From the NCBI GenBank assembly GCA_002420115.1, contig DIHK01000022.1:17560-71837 (forward strand): 54,278 nucleotides of DNA, read 5' to 3'. Made by a program: the position numbers and the translations under genes. The stretch comes from Nitrospira sp. UBA5698 (lineage in GTDB: Bacteria; Nitrospirota; Nitrospiria; Nitrospirales; Nitrospiraceae). Positions 45,112-52,939 of this stretch are shown in pieces. The notes beneath the pieces were generated by a model, which was given only the letters and a program-made list of their open reading frames with translations, did no database searches and was not told where the DNA came from. How positions within the stretch are numbered: position 1 is the first letter of the stretch; the number at the start of each line of letters is the position of its first letter.

Positions 45112-45318
45112 GACTCTCGAAACAACGTCACAGAATATTCATGCATCCTCCGTCCGATGCGTCCGACGCTTGCGCCTCGTCGCTTGCTTCTTGACGCACG
45201 GAGGCGAATAGCCGGTCCTAAAACAGGGTTGCGGTTTGTCTGTCGTGGTGACGCCACCGGGCACGGCAGCAAGTCCGTACGCTTAGGGGTCGGTGTCCGA
45301 GGAGAGGGAGAGAAGTCG

Positions 45319-47682
45319 ATGTTTGTGTTGTATTCCTATACTGAAGCTCAGACCACGGATCGTCCGAAACCGACAGGTTTTCGCATGCTGGCTGCCTGTT
45401 GTGTATGGATCATGCTCGGAACCCTTCTGGTGACACTCACAGCCTGTACTGGCCCGCTGAAGCCTGTTCCCACGCAGATGAGCGAAGAACCGCCGGCTCC
45501 GGTTGCCGAACAGGCCGAGCCACCGAAACCAGCAGAACTTGCTCCGCCGGCCACATCTCCTGAAAAGATCGCCGTTCCTCCTGTCCCAATCCCGGTTCCG
45601 CCCCTGTCCGAGGCACCCAAGCCGGATGATACCGAAGGGGCGGTCCTGGAGGCGAGGCCGGTGCAGGTGGTGGCGTCGCGCGAGTCCTACCGGGCTGAGC
45701 GGACGACGACGGCCACCAAGACCGATACGCCGATCATGGAAACCCCGCTTTCCATCCAGGTTGTGCCGCAGCAGGTGTTGAAAGACCAGCAGGTGACCCG
45801 GGTGGATGCGGCGCTCAATAACATCAGCGGCGTGTTCGCGAACCAATCCTTCAACCTTGTCGAACATTTCAGCATTCGAGGGTTCACGACCTTTGACTAC
45901 TATCGGGAAGGTGTCCGGTATCAGGCCGCGCTCACACAAGGAGGCCGCCGGGAAACGGCGAATTTGGAGCGGATCGAAGTTTTGAAAGGACCGGCCTCCA
46001 TTCTCTACGGCCGGATCGATCCGGGCGGCATGATCAACCTTGTGACCAAAAAGCCGCAGGCGCAGCCCTACCACATGTTCCAGCAGCAAATCGGGTCGTA
46101 CGATTTCTACCGTACGGCGTTGGATTCGACGAGCAAGCTGAATGAGAGCGGCTCACTGCTGTATCGCTTCAACATGTCCTACGAGAATTCGGGGTCGTTT
46201 CGGGAATTTGTCCAGAACGATCGGGTGTTCTTTGCGCCGGTGGTCCAATGGAAACTGAGCGACCGCACGCAAATCACCTTCGATGTGGAGTATGGGCGAG
46301 GGAAAGTGCGGCCAGATTACGGGACAGTGGCCTTCCGCAATCGCCCGATCAGTCTTCCGATCGAGCGCAACCTCGGCGAGTCCTTCACCAGAGCCAACTA
46401 CGAGAACGTTCTCGGCGGATTCCACTGGTCGCATGCGTTCACTGAGGACTGGAAACTCCAGCACCGGTTTTATGTCAAGGACAGCAAGGAGGAGGACGAT
46501 GTGGTGTTGCCGCTTGGCTTGCAAGGGGATGGCCGAACATTGGACAGGTTTTTCGGCGGATTCAGAAACCTCAAACACAGGACCTACAGTACCAGCCTGG
46601 ATCTGACCGGGCACGTCGACACGTTCGGCCTGCAGCATCGGCTGTTGGCGGGAGGGGACTACTATCACTTCACGAATTCGGGGACATTGATCGATAACTT
46701 TGCCTTTCCAAGCATCGATATTTTCAACCCGGTCCACGGGGGGGCACCGATTCGAGAGCCTGCCGATGATTTTACGTTTGATCTGAACGAGAAATGGTTC
46801 GGTCTGTATCTGCAAGATCAAGTGCAGTTGCCGTATCACGTACATCTGTTGGCCGGGATGCGCTATGACAATGCCGAAATTTCATCCGACAATACGTTCG
46901 GTGGCACCACAACTACGGAGAGAAGCCATCAGAGCAAGGTGGTGCCTCGCGTCGGCCTGCTCTGGCAGCCCATCAAACAACTGTCTTTCTATGGCAACTA
47001 CGTGGAAGGGTTCGGGCTGCCGAATCTTGGATCGCGAGGCGTGGGGGGAGCCCAACTCAAAGGCCAAACTTCGAAGCAGTGGGAGGTCGGAATCAAGACG
47101 GAACTGCTCGACGGGCGTTGGAGCGCCACCCTGTCATGGTTCGATCTCACCAAACAAAACATCCCCACGGGCCATCGTGATCCGGCGCTGGCGGGCTTGG
47201 GATTTTTTGAGCTGACAGGGGAGGTTCGAAACCGGGGGGTTGAATTGGATCTCGCCGGCGAAGTGCTTCCGGGGTTGGATGTGATCGGCACCTATGCCTA
47301 TACCGATTCTGAAATCACCAAAAACAACGACGGGACGCAAGGCAACCGATTCACGAACGTGCCCAGACACGCAAGCAGCCTCTGGGCCACCTACCGATTC
47401 CAAGACGAACGCCTCAAGGGGTGGAAAGTGGGCAGCGGCGTTCTGGTGCGAGGAGAGCGCGAAGGGGATCAGGAAAACTCCTATCAAATGCCGGGCTACG
47501 TGCTGTTCAACATGATGAGCAGTTACACGATGAATGTCTGGGGCACCAGACTGACGGCGCAGCTGAACGTCGACAATATTTTAGGGCAGGAGTACTTCCC
47601 GAGCAGTGGCGGCTTTGGTCGCGCACGGATTGATATCGGGACGCCGCGCTTCTTCACCGGGATGATTCGTATGGAGTACTGA
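45319..47682 (+). CDS. TonB-dependent receptor with lipobox, cassette 3
   Basis: The ATG at 45319 follows GGAGAGGGAGAG; the longer frame from 45157 is not supported. The 787-residue product has a lipobox (LTLTAC, Cys about 46), KPVPT, and a Pro/Glu/Ala linker to about residue 105. The plug shows TDTPIMETPLSIQVV, IRGFTTFDYY and ERIEVLKGPASILYGR. The barrel ends RMEY. It is a siderophore-type receptor without an STN domain, and the third of its kind within 12 kb. Confidence 0.9.
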   Translation: MFVLYSYTEAQTTDRPKPTGFRMLAACCVWIMLGTLLVTLTACTGPLKPVPTQMSEEPPAPVAEQAEPPKPAELAPPATSPEKIAVPPVPIPVPPLSEAPKPDDTEGAVLEARPVQVVASRESYRAERTTTATKTDTPIMETPLSIQVVPQQVLKDQQVTRVDAALNNISGVFANQSFNLVEHFSIRGFTTFDYYREGVRYQAALTQGGRRETANLERIEVLKGPASILYGRIDPGGMINLVTKKPQAQPYHMFQQQIGSYDFYRTALDSTSKLNESGSLLYRFNMSYENSGSFREFVQNDRVFFAPVVQWKLSDRTQITFDVEYGRGKVRPDYGTVAFRNRPISLPIERNLGESFTRANYENVLGGFHWSHAFTEDWKLQHRFYVKDSKEEDDVVLPLGLQGDGRTLDRFFGGFRNLKHRTYSTSLDLTGHVDTFGLQHRLLAGGDYYHFTNSGTLIDNFAFPSIDIFNPVHGGAPIREPADDFTFDLNEKWFGLYLQDQVQLPYHVHLLAGMRYDNAEISSDNTFGGTTTTERSHQSKVVPRVGLLWQPIKQLSFYGNYVEGFGLPNLGSRGVGGAQLKGQTSKQWEVGIKTELLDGRWSATLSWFDLTKQNIPTGHRDPALAGLGFFELTGEVRNRGVELDLAGEVLPGLDVIGTYAYTDSEITKNNDGTQGNRFTNVPRHASSLWATYRFQDERLKGWKVGSGVLVRGEREGDQENSYQMPGYVLFNMMSSYTMNVWGTRLTAQLNVDNILGQEYFPSSGGFGRARIDIGTPRFFTGMIRMEY

Positions 47683-47700
47683 GCAGGAACGACATGCGGC

Positions 47701-47732
47701 CCGATGCCCGGTGCTTCGGCGCCGGGCATCGG
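47701..47732 (+). terminator. Strong UUCG-loop hairpin after receptor 3
   Basis: Bases 47701-47714 pair with 47719-47732 to give a 14-bp stem (one G-U pair) closed by a UUCG tetraloop, starting 18 bp after the receptor stop. There is no U-tract. It may terminate or attenuate transcription or protect the receptor mRNA, lowering expression of the PepSY gene downstream. Confidence 0.5.
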
Positions 47733-47877
47733 TTGCATGAGAACTCGATCGCCCAGCTCAGGCAATCACGTTTACGAATCGGTCGTCTTTCGCTGGGCGG
47801 GCAGCAACGGCGACGAATGGGTTCTCCTGTACGTATTCATGCGATCCATGCAGCCGGACAGGAATCGACGGCACACG

Positions 47878-49050
47878 ATGGCATCAGCCAACGCACAATT
47901 GCGAAACGTGCTGCTCAGGGTCCATCTCTACATTGGATTGGTGCTCGGGCCAGTCCTGTCAATTGCCGGGCTGACCGGGAGCCTGATCGTCTTCTGGCAG
48001 CCGATCGACACGGCTCTGAATCCCGACCTGCGCGCGCCGGATCTTATCTGTACTAAATCGGCGTTCCGCCCAGTTGATGAATTGGTGGCCGCTGTGCAGG
48101 CGAAGATCCCGGCCGGTGGCCGACTCACCTCGCTCGACTTTCCAGATCATGAACGTCCGCTGTTGTGGGCCTGGTATCAGATGCCGACTTCTCAGGCTGA
48201 GTGGGGTGACATCTATACCTTGTTCGTGAAGCCCTGTAGCGGAGAAGTCACGGGGCCTCGGCTGTGGAATAGTCAACCACGACCATGGGGAGGGCCGCTG
48301 ATGAGCGCGCTCATCCAGCTCCATACCTCGCTGTGGCTCAATCAATGGAGTGTTCTGGTCGGCAATCACCTGCTGAGCTTCGGGAGCGTGCTGGCGATGG
48401 GTTCGATTCTTGTTGGTTATTACCTCTGGTGGCCAAGTCGGGGGAACTGGCGATCAGCGTTCACACTCAAGCGCGGCGCTCATGGGATACGGCTTCACTA
48501 TGATCTCCACAAGGTTATCGGCGCCTGTGCCGGTGGGTTACTGCTGGTGTCGTTGTTCACCGCGATTTCGCTGTATGAGCCATGGACGCAGGTCATCGTT
48601 TCTGGGGTGAATCTCCTGTCGCCGGTTACGGCAGTGGAGGCAACATCTCCGGTCTCCACACCACGAGAGGGGCAGGAGACGATAAGCGTGGGGCGCGTCA
48701 TCGCGATAACCAAAGCGGCGTTGCCTTCCGGACGACCAATGACGCTTGAGTTTCCGGTGGATGAACAAGGCACGTACATGGTGACGGTCGACACGGGCGC
48801 TGTCTGGAATAGCCAGGTGAGTGTCGACCAATACAGCGGAGCGGTCGTGCGAGTTCAGGGACCACAGGCCGCGAGTGCGGGAGATCATGTGCTTGCCTGG
48901 CTTTTTCCGCTGCATGCCGGGAAGGCTTTCGGCCTTCCAGGCCGCATCGTGCTGGTCATCCTTGGTGTCATCCCGATGTCCCTCTACGTGACTGGCTTGT
49001 TCTTGTGGTGGCGCAAGCGTTGGATAAGCCGTGTGGAGGATCGGTTATGA
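47878..49050 (+). CDS. PepSY-associated transmembrane protein, cassette 3
   Basis: The ATG at 47878 begins a protein of about 390 residues that opens with VLLRVHLYIGLVLGPVLSIAG, the PepSY_TM start; in-frame ATGs at 47839 and 47848 are alternatives. It is more distant from the other two PepSY proteins and has the QLHTSLW and HYDLHKVIGA helices with conserved His. Predicted role: inner-membrane reductase or accessory protein for receptor 3. It converges with, and overlaps by 6 bp, the PIN toxin gene on the other strand. Confidence 0.78.
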   Translation: MASANAQLRNVLLRVHLYIGLVLGPVLSIAGLTGSLIVFWQPIDTALNPDLRAPDLICTKSAFRPVDELVAAVQAKIPAGGRLTSLDFPDHERPLLWAWYQMPTSQAEWGDIYTLFVKPCSGEVTGPRLWNSQPRPWGGPLMSALIQLHTSLWLNQWSVLVGNHLLSFGSVLAMGSILVGYYLWWPSRGNWRSAFTLKRGAHGIRLHYDLHKVIGACAGGLLLVSLFTAISLYEPWTQVIVSGVNLLSPVTAVEATSPVSTPREGQETISVGRVIAITKAALPSGRPMTLEFPVDEQGTYMVTVDTGAVWNSQVSVDQYSGAVVRVQGPQAASAGDHVLAWLFPLHAGKAFGLPGRIVLVILGVIPMSLYVTGLFLWWRKRWISRVEDRL

Positions 49051-49482
49051 CCGAGTGGTGAGTGGATTGATCGAGGTGATTCCAGGAAATCGAAGGAAGT
49101 CGTTGTCTGTAGAGTAGATCTCGCATCCGTGTTCGATGGCCAATGCTGCGAGATGGGCGTCTGAGGTCAAGCTCGCAGCCAGATTCGCCGACTTCATGAG
49201 TTTCCGGAAAATCGCCCAATGCGTTGGTCCGGGAACGACTAGCATCACCGACGGTAAACTCAACCACTCATCGACGTAAGTGAGGGCTGATTCTATCGAT
49301 AATGGGTGACGCATGACAGCGGGGTGGGTGGTCAGTCGAAGAAAGGCGAGGATGACGATCCAGGCCAGACCCACATCAGCACGCCCGGAGAAGAGCTGTT
49401 CGATAGAACGGCGAGCTGCGGAATGCTGCGGAGCGTTGGTGTTGATCGCATAGATCAATAGATTCGCATCGACCAAAATCAT
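49045..49482 (-). CDS. vapC: PIN-domain ribonuclease toxin (VapC-like), pair 1
   Basis: The 145-residue protein starts MILVDANLLIYAI, with the first PIN-domain acidic residue at Asp5, and has LTSDAHLAALAIEHGCEI and STDNDFLRF with the later acidic residues. The family are Mg-dependent RNases of type II toxin-antitoxin systems. Its start overlaps the antitoxin stop (4 bp), the usual vapBC layout. Confidence 0.88.
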   Translation of the reverse strand: MILVDANLLIYAINTNAPQHSAARRSIEQLFSGRADVGLAWIVILAFLRLTTHPAVMRHPLSIESALTYVDEWLSLPSVMLVVPGPTHWAIFRKLMKSANLAASLTSDAHLAALAIEHGCEIYSTDNDFLRFPGITSINPLTTRS

Positions 49483-49748
49483 CGGGAGGGCCGGAGGGAG
49501 TCTGCCGCCTCCTGTTCTTCAATGCGGTCGAGCAGCGCAAGCGCCTTGTCGAGGTCAATGCCGGGCTTAACACTACCAAGGGAGACGGGCTTGAGTCGGT
49601 ACCGTGTTCGTTTGGGAAGACTTCGATGAGAAGCTAAGCCAGCCAGTAGTGTCTCATTGATCACCGTGTCGAGAGATTTTCCGGACTGACGTGCGGATCG
49701 CTTGAGTGCTTTGGCCAGCCGATCGTTCAGTATGAGGGTCGTTCGCAT
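49479..49748 (-). CDS. vapB: Ribbon-helix-helix antitoxin, pair 1
   Basis: The product has about 89 residues from the ATG at 49748 (an ATG at 49760 is also in frame). It opens with the ribbon-helix-helix segment RTTLILNDRLAKALKRSARQSGKSLDTVINETL. The C-terminal part should wrap the toxin. It probably represses its own promoter, which lies in the short gap opposite the TolC-family gene. Confidence 0.82.
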   Translation of the reverse strand: MRTTLILNDRLAKALKRSARQSGKSLDTVINETLLAGLASHRSLPKRTRYRLKPVSLGSVKPGIDLDKALALLDRIEEQEAADSLRPSR

Positions 49749-49856
49749 AGGGTGAATCATAGCACAGGTAGAAGAACGCTCAAAGTCAGGACGATGATGA
49801 CCTCACTAAGCAGAGGGTCCACCCAGTTGAATCGTCTGTTGCTAAAGGAGGGACAC

Positions 49857-51419
49857 ATGGGTTGCGGATTTGGGACACAGTACTCGGTTTATCGCACCAT
49901 CGTGCTCACTGTCACGTGCCTCTTGCTTCCGAACCACAGTTGGGGGCTGGACGCGACCCAGCCAGTCTCTGTGGAGCGGCTAGAAGCTGTGTCGCTGGCC
50001 GATGCGGCGCTTCGCGCGTTACAGCACAATCTCGACATCACGATCAGTCGTCATACGAAAGAGAGCCGGTTGGCCGACATCACGATCGAACAGGCCAGGT
50101 TCGACCCCACGCTCAGCCTCAACGGTCAATACAACCGCACCGTGAACCCGCTTAATCGGCCTATCTTCGGAGGCACCGGTGGAACGCTGAATCAAATCAC
50201 TCTCTTTGATCAGCGCACCCACGCCGTGACTGTCGATGCCAATACCAATCTCATTACCGGCGGCAATATCGACGTGAATTACAGTCCGCAACGAAACAGC
50301 ATCAACCAGAGCGTCGCCGAAGGATTTTTGTTCAATCCGGCCTGGACCGGCGGCCTGGCATTCACGATCACGCAGCCGCTGCTGCGCAATGCGGGCGTGG
50401 CGATCAACACGACCTTCATCTCCATCGCGCAGAACAATGCGATCGTGGAACAACATGTGTTTCGCGATCGGGTCATGACCGTCGTCGCCTTAGTTGAGCA
50501 AACCTACTGGGAGCTGGTGTTTGCGAATGAAAACTTGAAAGTGGCGCAAGCTGCGTTGAAAGCTGCGGAGGAATTGTTGGCCACCAACCGCGCCAAGGCG
50601 AAAGCCGGCGTGATGACATTGGTCGATGTCTTGCAGGCTGAGACAGCCGTTGCTTCACGAGTGGAGCAGACCCTGCTCGCTGAAAAGGCCATTCGCGACC
50701 AGGAAGATCAATTGCGGCGACTCCTGAATCCCGGCGAAGAGGAGCTACGACAAGACGTGCGCCTCACCCCCGCTGATGGTCCCGTCACGGTCCTTGAGCC
50801 GCTCAGTCTGCAGGAGGCCATCGATACTGCTATCGCAAAGCGGCCGGAGATCATCCAGGCCAAGAAGCATATCGAGTCGGGCGAGCTCAACAAACAGTTC
50901 GCCCGCAACCAGTTGCTTCCGACGCTGTCGCTGCAAGGCACCATCGGCCTTGCCAGCTTGGGGGGTGACTACGGCGAATCGTTCACCAGGAACTTCAACG
51001 GGGACTTCTACAACTATGGTGCGGGACTCGTCCTCAGCTATCCGCTGGGCAACCGAGCAGCGATCAGCACGTATAACAAGCGCAAACTCGAAGCAAAGAA
51101 CGCTGAAGTGGCACTCGAGAATGTCCGCCAGCAAGTCATCGTCGGCGTCCGCGAAGCCGTGCGTCGAGTCCAGACCGACTTCAAACGCATCGAGACCACG
51201 CGTTCGGCCAGGATCATGGCGGAGAAACAGTTGGAAGCCGAGCTGGAACGGTTGAAAGTCGGACTGAGCACGACGCGCTTCGTTCTCGACTTTCAACGCG
51301 ATCTCGCCACGGCCCAGGGTCATGAGCTGCGCGCCATCGTCGATTACAACAAGTCGCTGTCCAACCTGGCGCGACACAAAGCGACGACGCTGGACCGCTA
51401 TCAGCTCGAACTCTCGTAG
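49857..51419 (+). CDS. TolC-family outer-membrane efflux protein
   Basis: The ATG at 49857 has AAAGGAGGGA upstream; the longer frame from 49752 lacks such support. The 520-residue product has a signal peptide (cut near SWG) and two outer-membrane efflux (OEP) repeats with long alpha-helical hairpins and short barrel strands. It should form the trimeric exit duct for the MacA-like fusion protein at 52940. The genes are separated by a toxin-antitoxin pair on the opposite strand. Confidence 0.88.
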   Translation: MGCGFGTQYSVYRTIVLTVTCLLLPNHSWGLDATQPVSVERLEAVSLADAALRALQHNLDITISRHTKESRLADITIEQARFDPTLSLNGQYNRTVNPLNRPIFGGTGGTLNQITLFDQRTHAVTVDANTNLITGGNIDVNYSPQRNSINQSVAEGFLFNPAWTGGLAFTITQPLLRNAGVAINTTFISIAQNNAIVEQHVFRDRVMTVVALVEQTYWELVFANENLKVAQAALKAAEELLATNRAKAKAGVMTLVDVLQAETAVASRVEQTLLAEKAIRDQEDQLRRLLNPGEEELRQDVRLTPADGPVTVLEPLSLQEAIDTAIAKRPEIIQAKKHIESGELNKQFARNQLLPTLSLQGTIGLASLGGDYGESFTRNFNGDFYNYGAGLVLSYPLGNRAAISTYNKRKLEAKNAEVALENVRQQVIVGVREAVRRVQTDFKRIETTRSARIMAEKQLEAELERLKVGLSTTRFVLDFQRDLATAQGHELRAIVDYNKSLSNLARHKATTLDRYQLELS

Positions 51420-51464
51420 GATGGTGATGGCGACGGAGCTGGGTTGGAACGGGTCATGGCAGGC

Positions 51465-51872
51465 TTATGTCGGCAGTGCAGAAAAGTGGCGGACGATGAT
51501 CTGAGGAATCTTGTGAAAATCTCGATCAGACGTGAGAACTGGGAGTCCGTGCTGCATGGCGCTTGCGGCGATCCAGATATCGTTGATACTGACCGGGGTG
51601 CCGGCCTTTTTGAGCGCCACATGAATGACGGCATAACGCTCCGAGGTTTCTACATCCATGACCAGCACTCTGACGCGCAAGGATTCCAGAAAAAGTCGCA
51701 GTTCGCGCTCGTTGGCGTCACGTTTCGTACCTTGGAGAAATCCGGCACGGAGCTCGCCGAGGACGATCGGGCAGAGGAAGATCAGCTCGGCTTGCTGCAG
51801 AATCTCGATCACCTCAGGATGTCGTTTCTTGAACGCAATGTACGCGGAGCTATCCAGCAGCAGCCTGGTCAT
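51465..51872 (-). CDS. vapC: PIN-domain ribonuclease toxin (VapC/FitB-like), pair 2
   Basis: The 135-residue protein begins TRLLLDSSAYIAF (first acidic Asp), has LGELRAG with the second acidic residue, and INDIWIAASAMQHGLPVLTSDRDF with the last ones. It is a PIN-domain RNase. Its ATG overlaps the antitoxin stop by 4 bp. Confidence 0.88.
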   Translation of the reverse strand: MTRLLLDSSAYIAFKKRHPEVIEILQQAELIFLCPIVLGELRAGFLQGTKRDANERELRLFLESLRVRVLVMDVETSERYAVIHVALKKAGTPVSINDIWIAASAMQHGLPVLTSDRDFHKIPQIIVRHFSALPT

Positions 51873-52129
51873 TTCCAGAGTTCCGGATCAATCCTGCGTT
51901 GTTCGGCGAGAAGTATTTCGAATGCGGTGGCTTCCTTTTCCGTCCAGGTACCAGCAAGGTGGTCCAGATCATGGTAGCGAATCGGCGCAGGTGTGTGTGC
52001 TCGTGTTCCGGCCGATTCTTCCAAGAGATCAATGACCGCCTTGTTCACACTGGTCTTCTTCTGTTTCGCCCGCCGTTGAACGGCGCGGGCGATCTCCGGG
52101 GGAAGGTTCCGCAACGTGATTGCTTTCAT
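51869..52129 (-). CDS. FitA-like ribbon-helix-helix antitoxin, pair 2
   Basis: The ATG at 52129 has GGAGGA 9-10 bases upstream; a longer frame to 52276 is unlikely because it would cross the promoter element of the gene on the other strand. The 86-residue product begins MKAITLRNLPPEIARAVQRR and has SVNKAVIDLLEE, the FitA/Arc ribbon-helix-helix form. The C-terminal half should neutralise the adjacent PIN toxin. Confidence 0.82.
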   Translation of the reverse strand: MKAITLRNLPPEIARAVQRRAKQKKTSVNKAVIDLLEESAGTRAHTPAPIRYHDLDHLAGTWTEKEATAFEILLAEQRRIDPELWK

Positions 52130-52278
52130 AGGGGGGCATCCTCCATGCAGCATAGGTGCATCATAGCGATGCATAGCATAGCGCGTGAGATAGGGCTCGT
52201 CAAAGAGACGAAAGCGTGTGGCCGGTTGGCATTTCACGAAGCTGTCCAGCGGCAAGTCCCCATTTTCAGGGGCCATCT

Positions 52279-52332
52279 ATAGCATCCGTGAGCAACCGTC
52301 GGTTGACCATTTTTAATGGCGGGGAGTATAGT
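52279..52332 (+). promoter_or_regulatory. Island-type promoter element, copy f
   Basis: ATAGCAT is at 52279-52285, GAGCAAC at 52290-52296 and GTTGACC at 52302-52308. TTGACC, an 18-bp spacer and TATAGT (52327-52332) form the best sigma70-like pair among the copies. The ATG lies only 10 bp after the -10 box, so the mRNA would be almost leaderless if this start is right. Confidence 0.55.
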
Positions 52333-52341
52333 GCGCACTGT

Positions 52342-52752
52342 ATGAAACTTACTCGAAAGACCGCTTCAGGTTTTGGCGTAGTTGCGAATGTGCCTACGCG
52401 TCGGCTGCAGTGCCACCCGGTTCTGCTGTGGTTGAAGCTCATTGCCCTGGTATTAATTCTACCGACCTTCTCCTGGATTGCGCTTGACCTCACGCCGAAC
52501 TGTGCGCTGGACTTCGCGACCCATATGGCGACTTACGGCGAACATTATGAGCCGTATGGTTATCATGTGCCGCCCGAAGTGGAAAGGCCGCAAATCGCGA
52601 GCTTCCTCGATGCCGTCACGGTTGATACGCTCCTAGCGTTGCCATTCATTGGGCTGCTCCCGGCGGACCCTTTCGTCCATGATCGACCACCACCTCTTTT
52701 CTCGTCGCTCAGTCACAGCCTCCGTGCGCCGCCTAAGCTGATTCCCGCGTAA
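52342..52752 (+). CDS. Small membrane protein with conserved RAPP-LIPA C-terminus, orphan copy
   Basis: The 136-residue product has one hydrophobic helix (LLWLKLIALVLILPTFSW), a His/Tyr-rich middle (FATHMATYGEHYEPYGYH) and the ending PPPLFSSLSHSLRAPP plus KLIPA. The central cysteines of the other members are missing. It lacks a following receptor; a MacA-like gene follows instead. Bases at the end of the gene match the paralogues at 35251 and 39520. A later start (GTG near 52390) is possible given the near-leaderless promoter. Confidence 0.6.
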   Translation: MKLTRKTASGFGVVANVPTRRLQCHPVLLWLKLIALVLILPTFSWIALDLTPNCALDFATHMATYGEHYEPYGYHVPPEVERPQIASFLDAVTVDTLLALPFIGLLPADPFVHDRPPPLFSSLSHSLRAPPKLIPA

Positions 52753-52939
52753 GGTCGTTCTTCGTTCATCGCCTATTTCACATCACAAGTCCCTCGCGAC
52801 CGGCGATGACACAGCGTAGGGGGAGTTGCATGCACGTACGCAGGACAGTTCATCACCTATGGCTGCGATTCCAGACTTGTCTGCTGAGTCTGGCATACCA
52901 AGACGAGTCTGGTTGCGTGATGAGTGCAGGAGGATCCCT

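Noticed and set aside
45111..45318. Another copy of the island-type element near GTCACAG...GCATCC
   Set aside because: The GTAG boxes and -10 spacing do not line up, so I treat it as chance.
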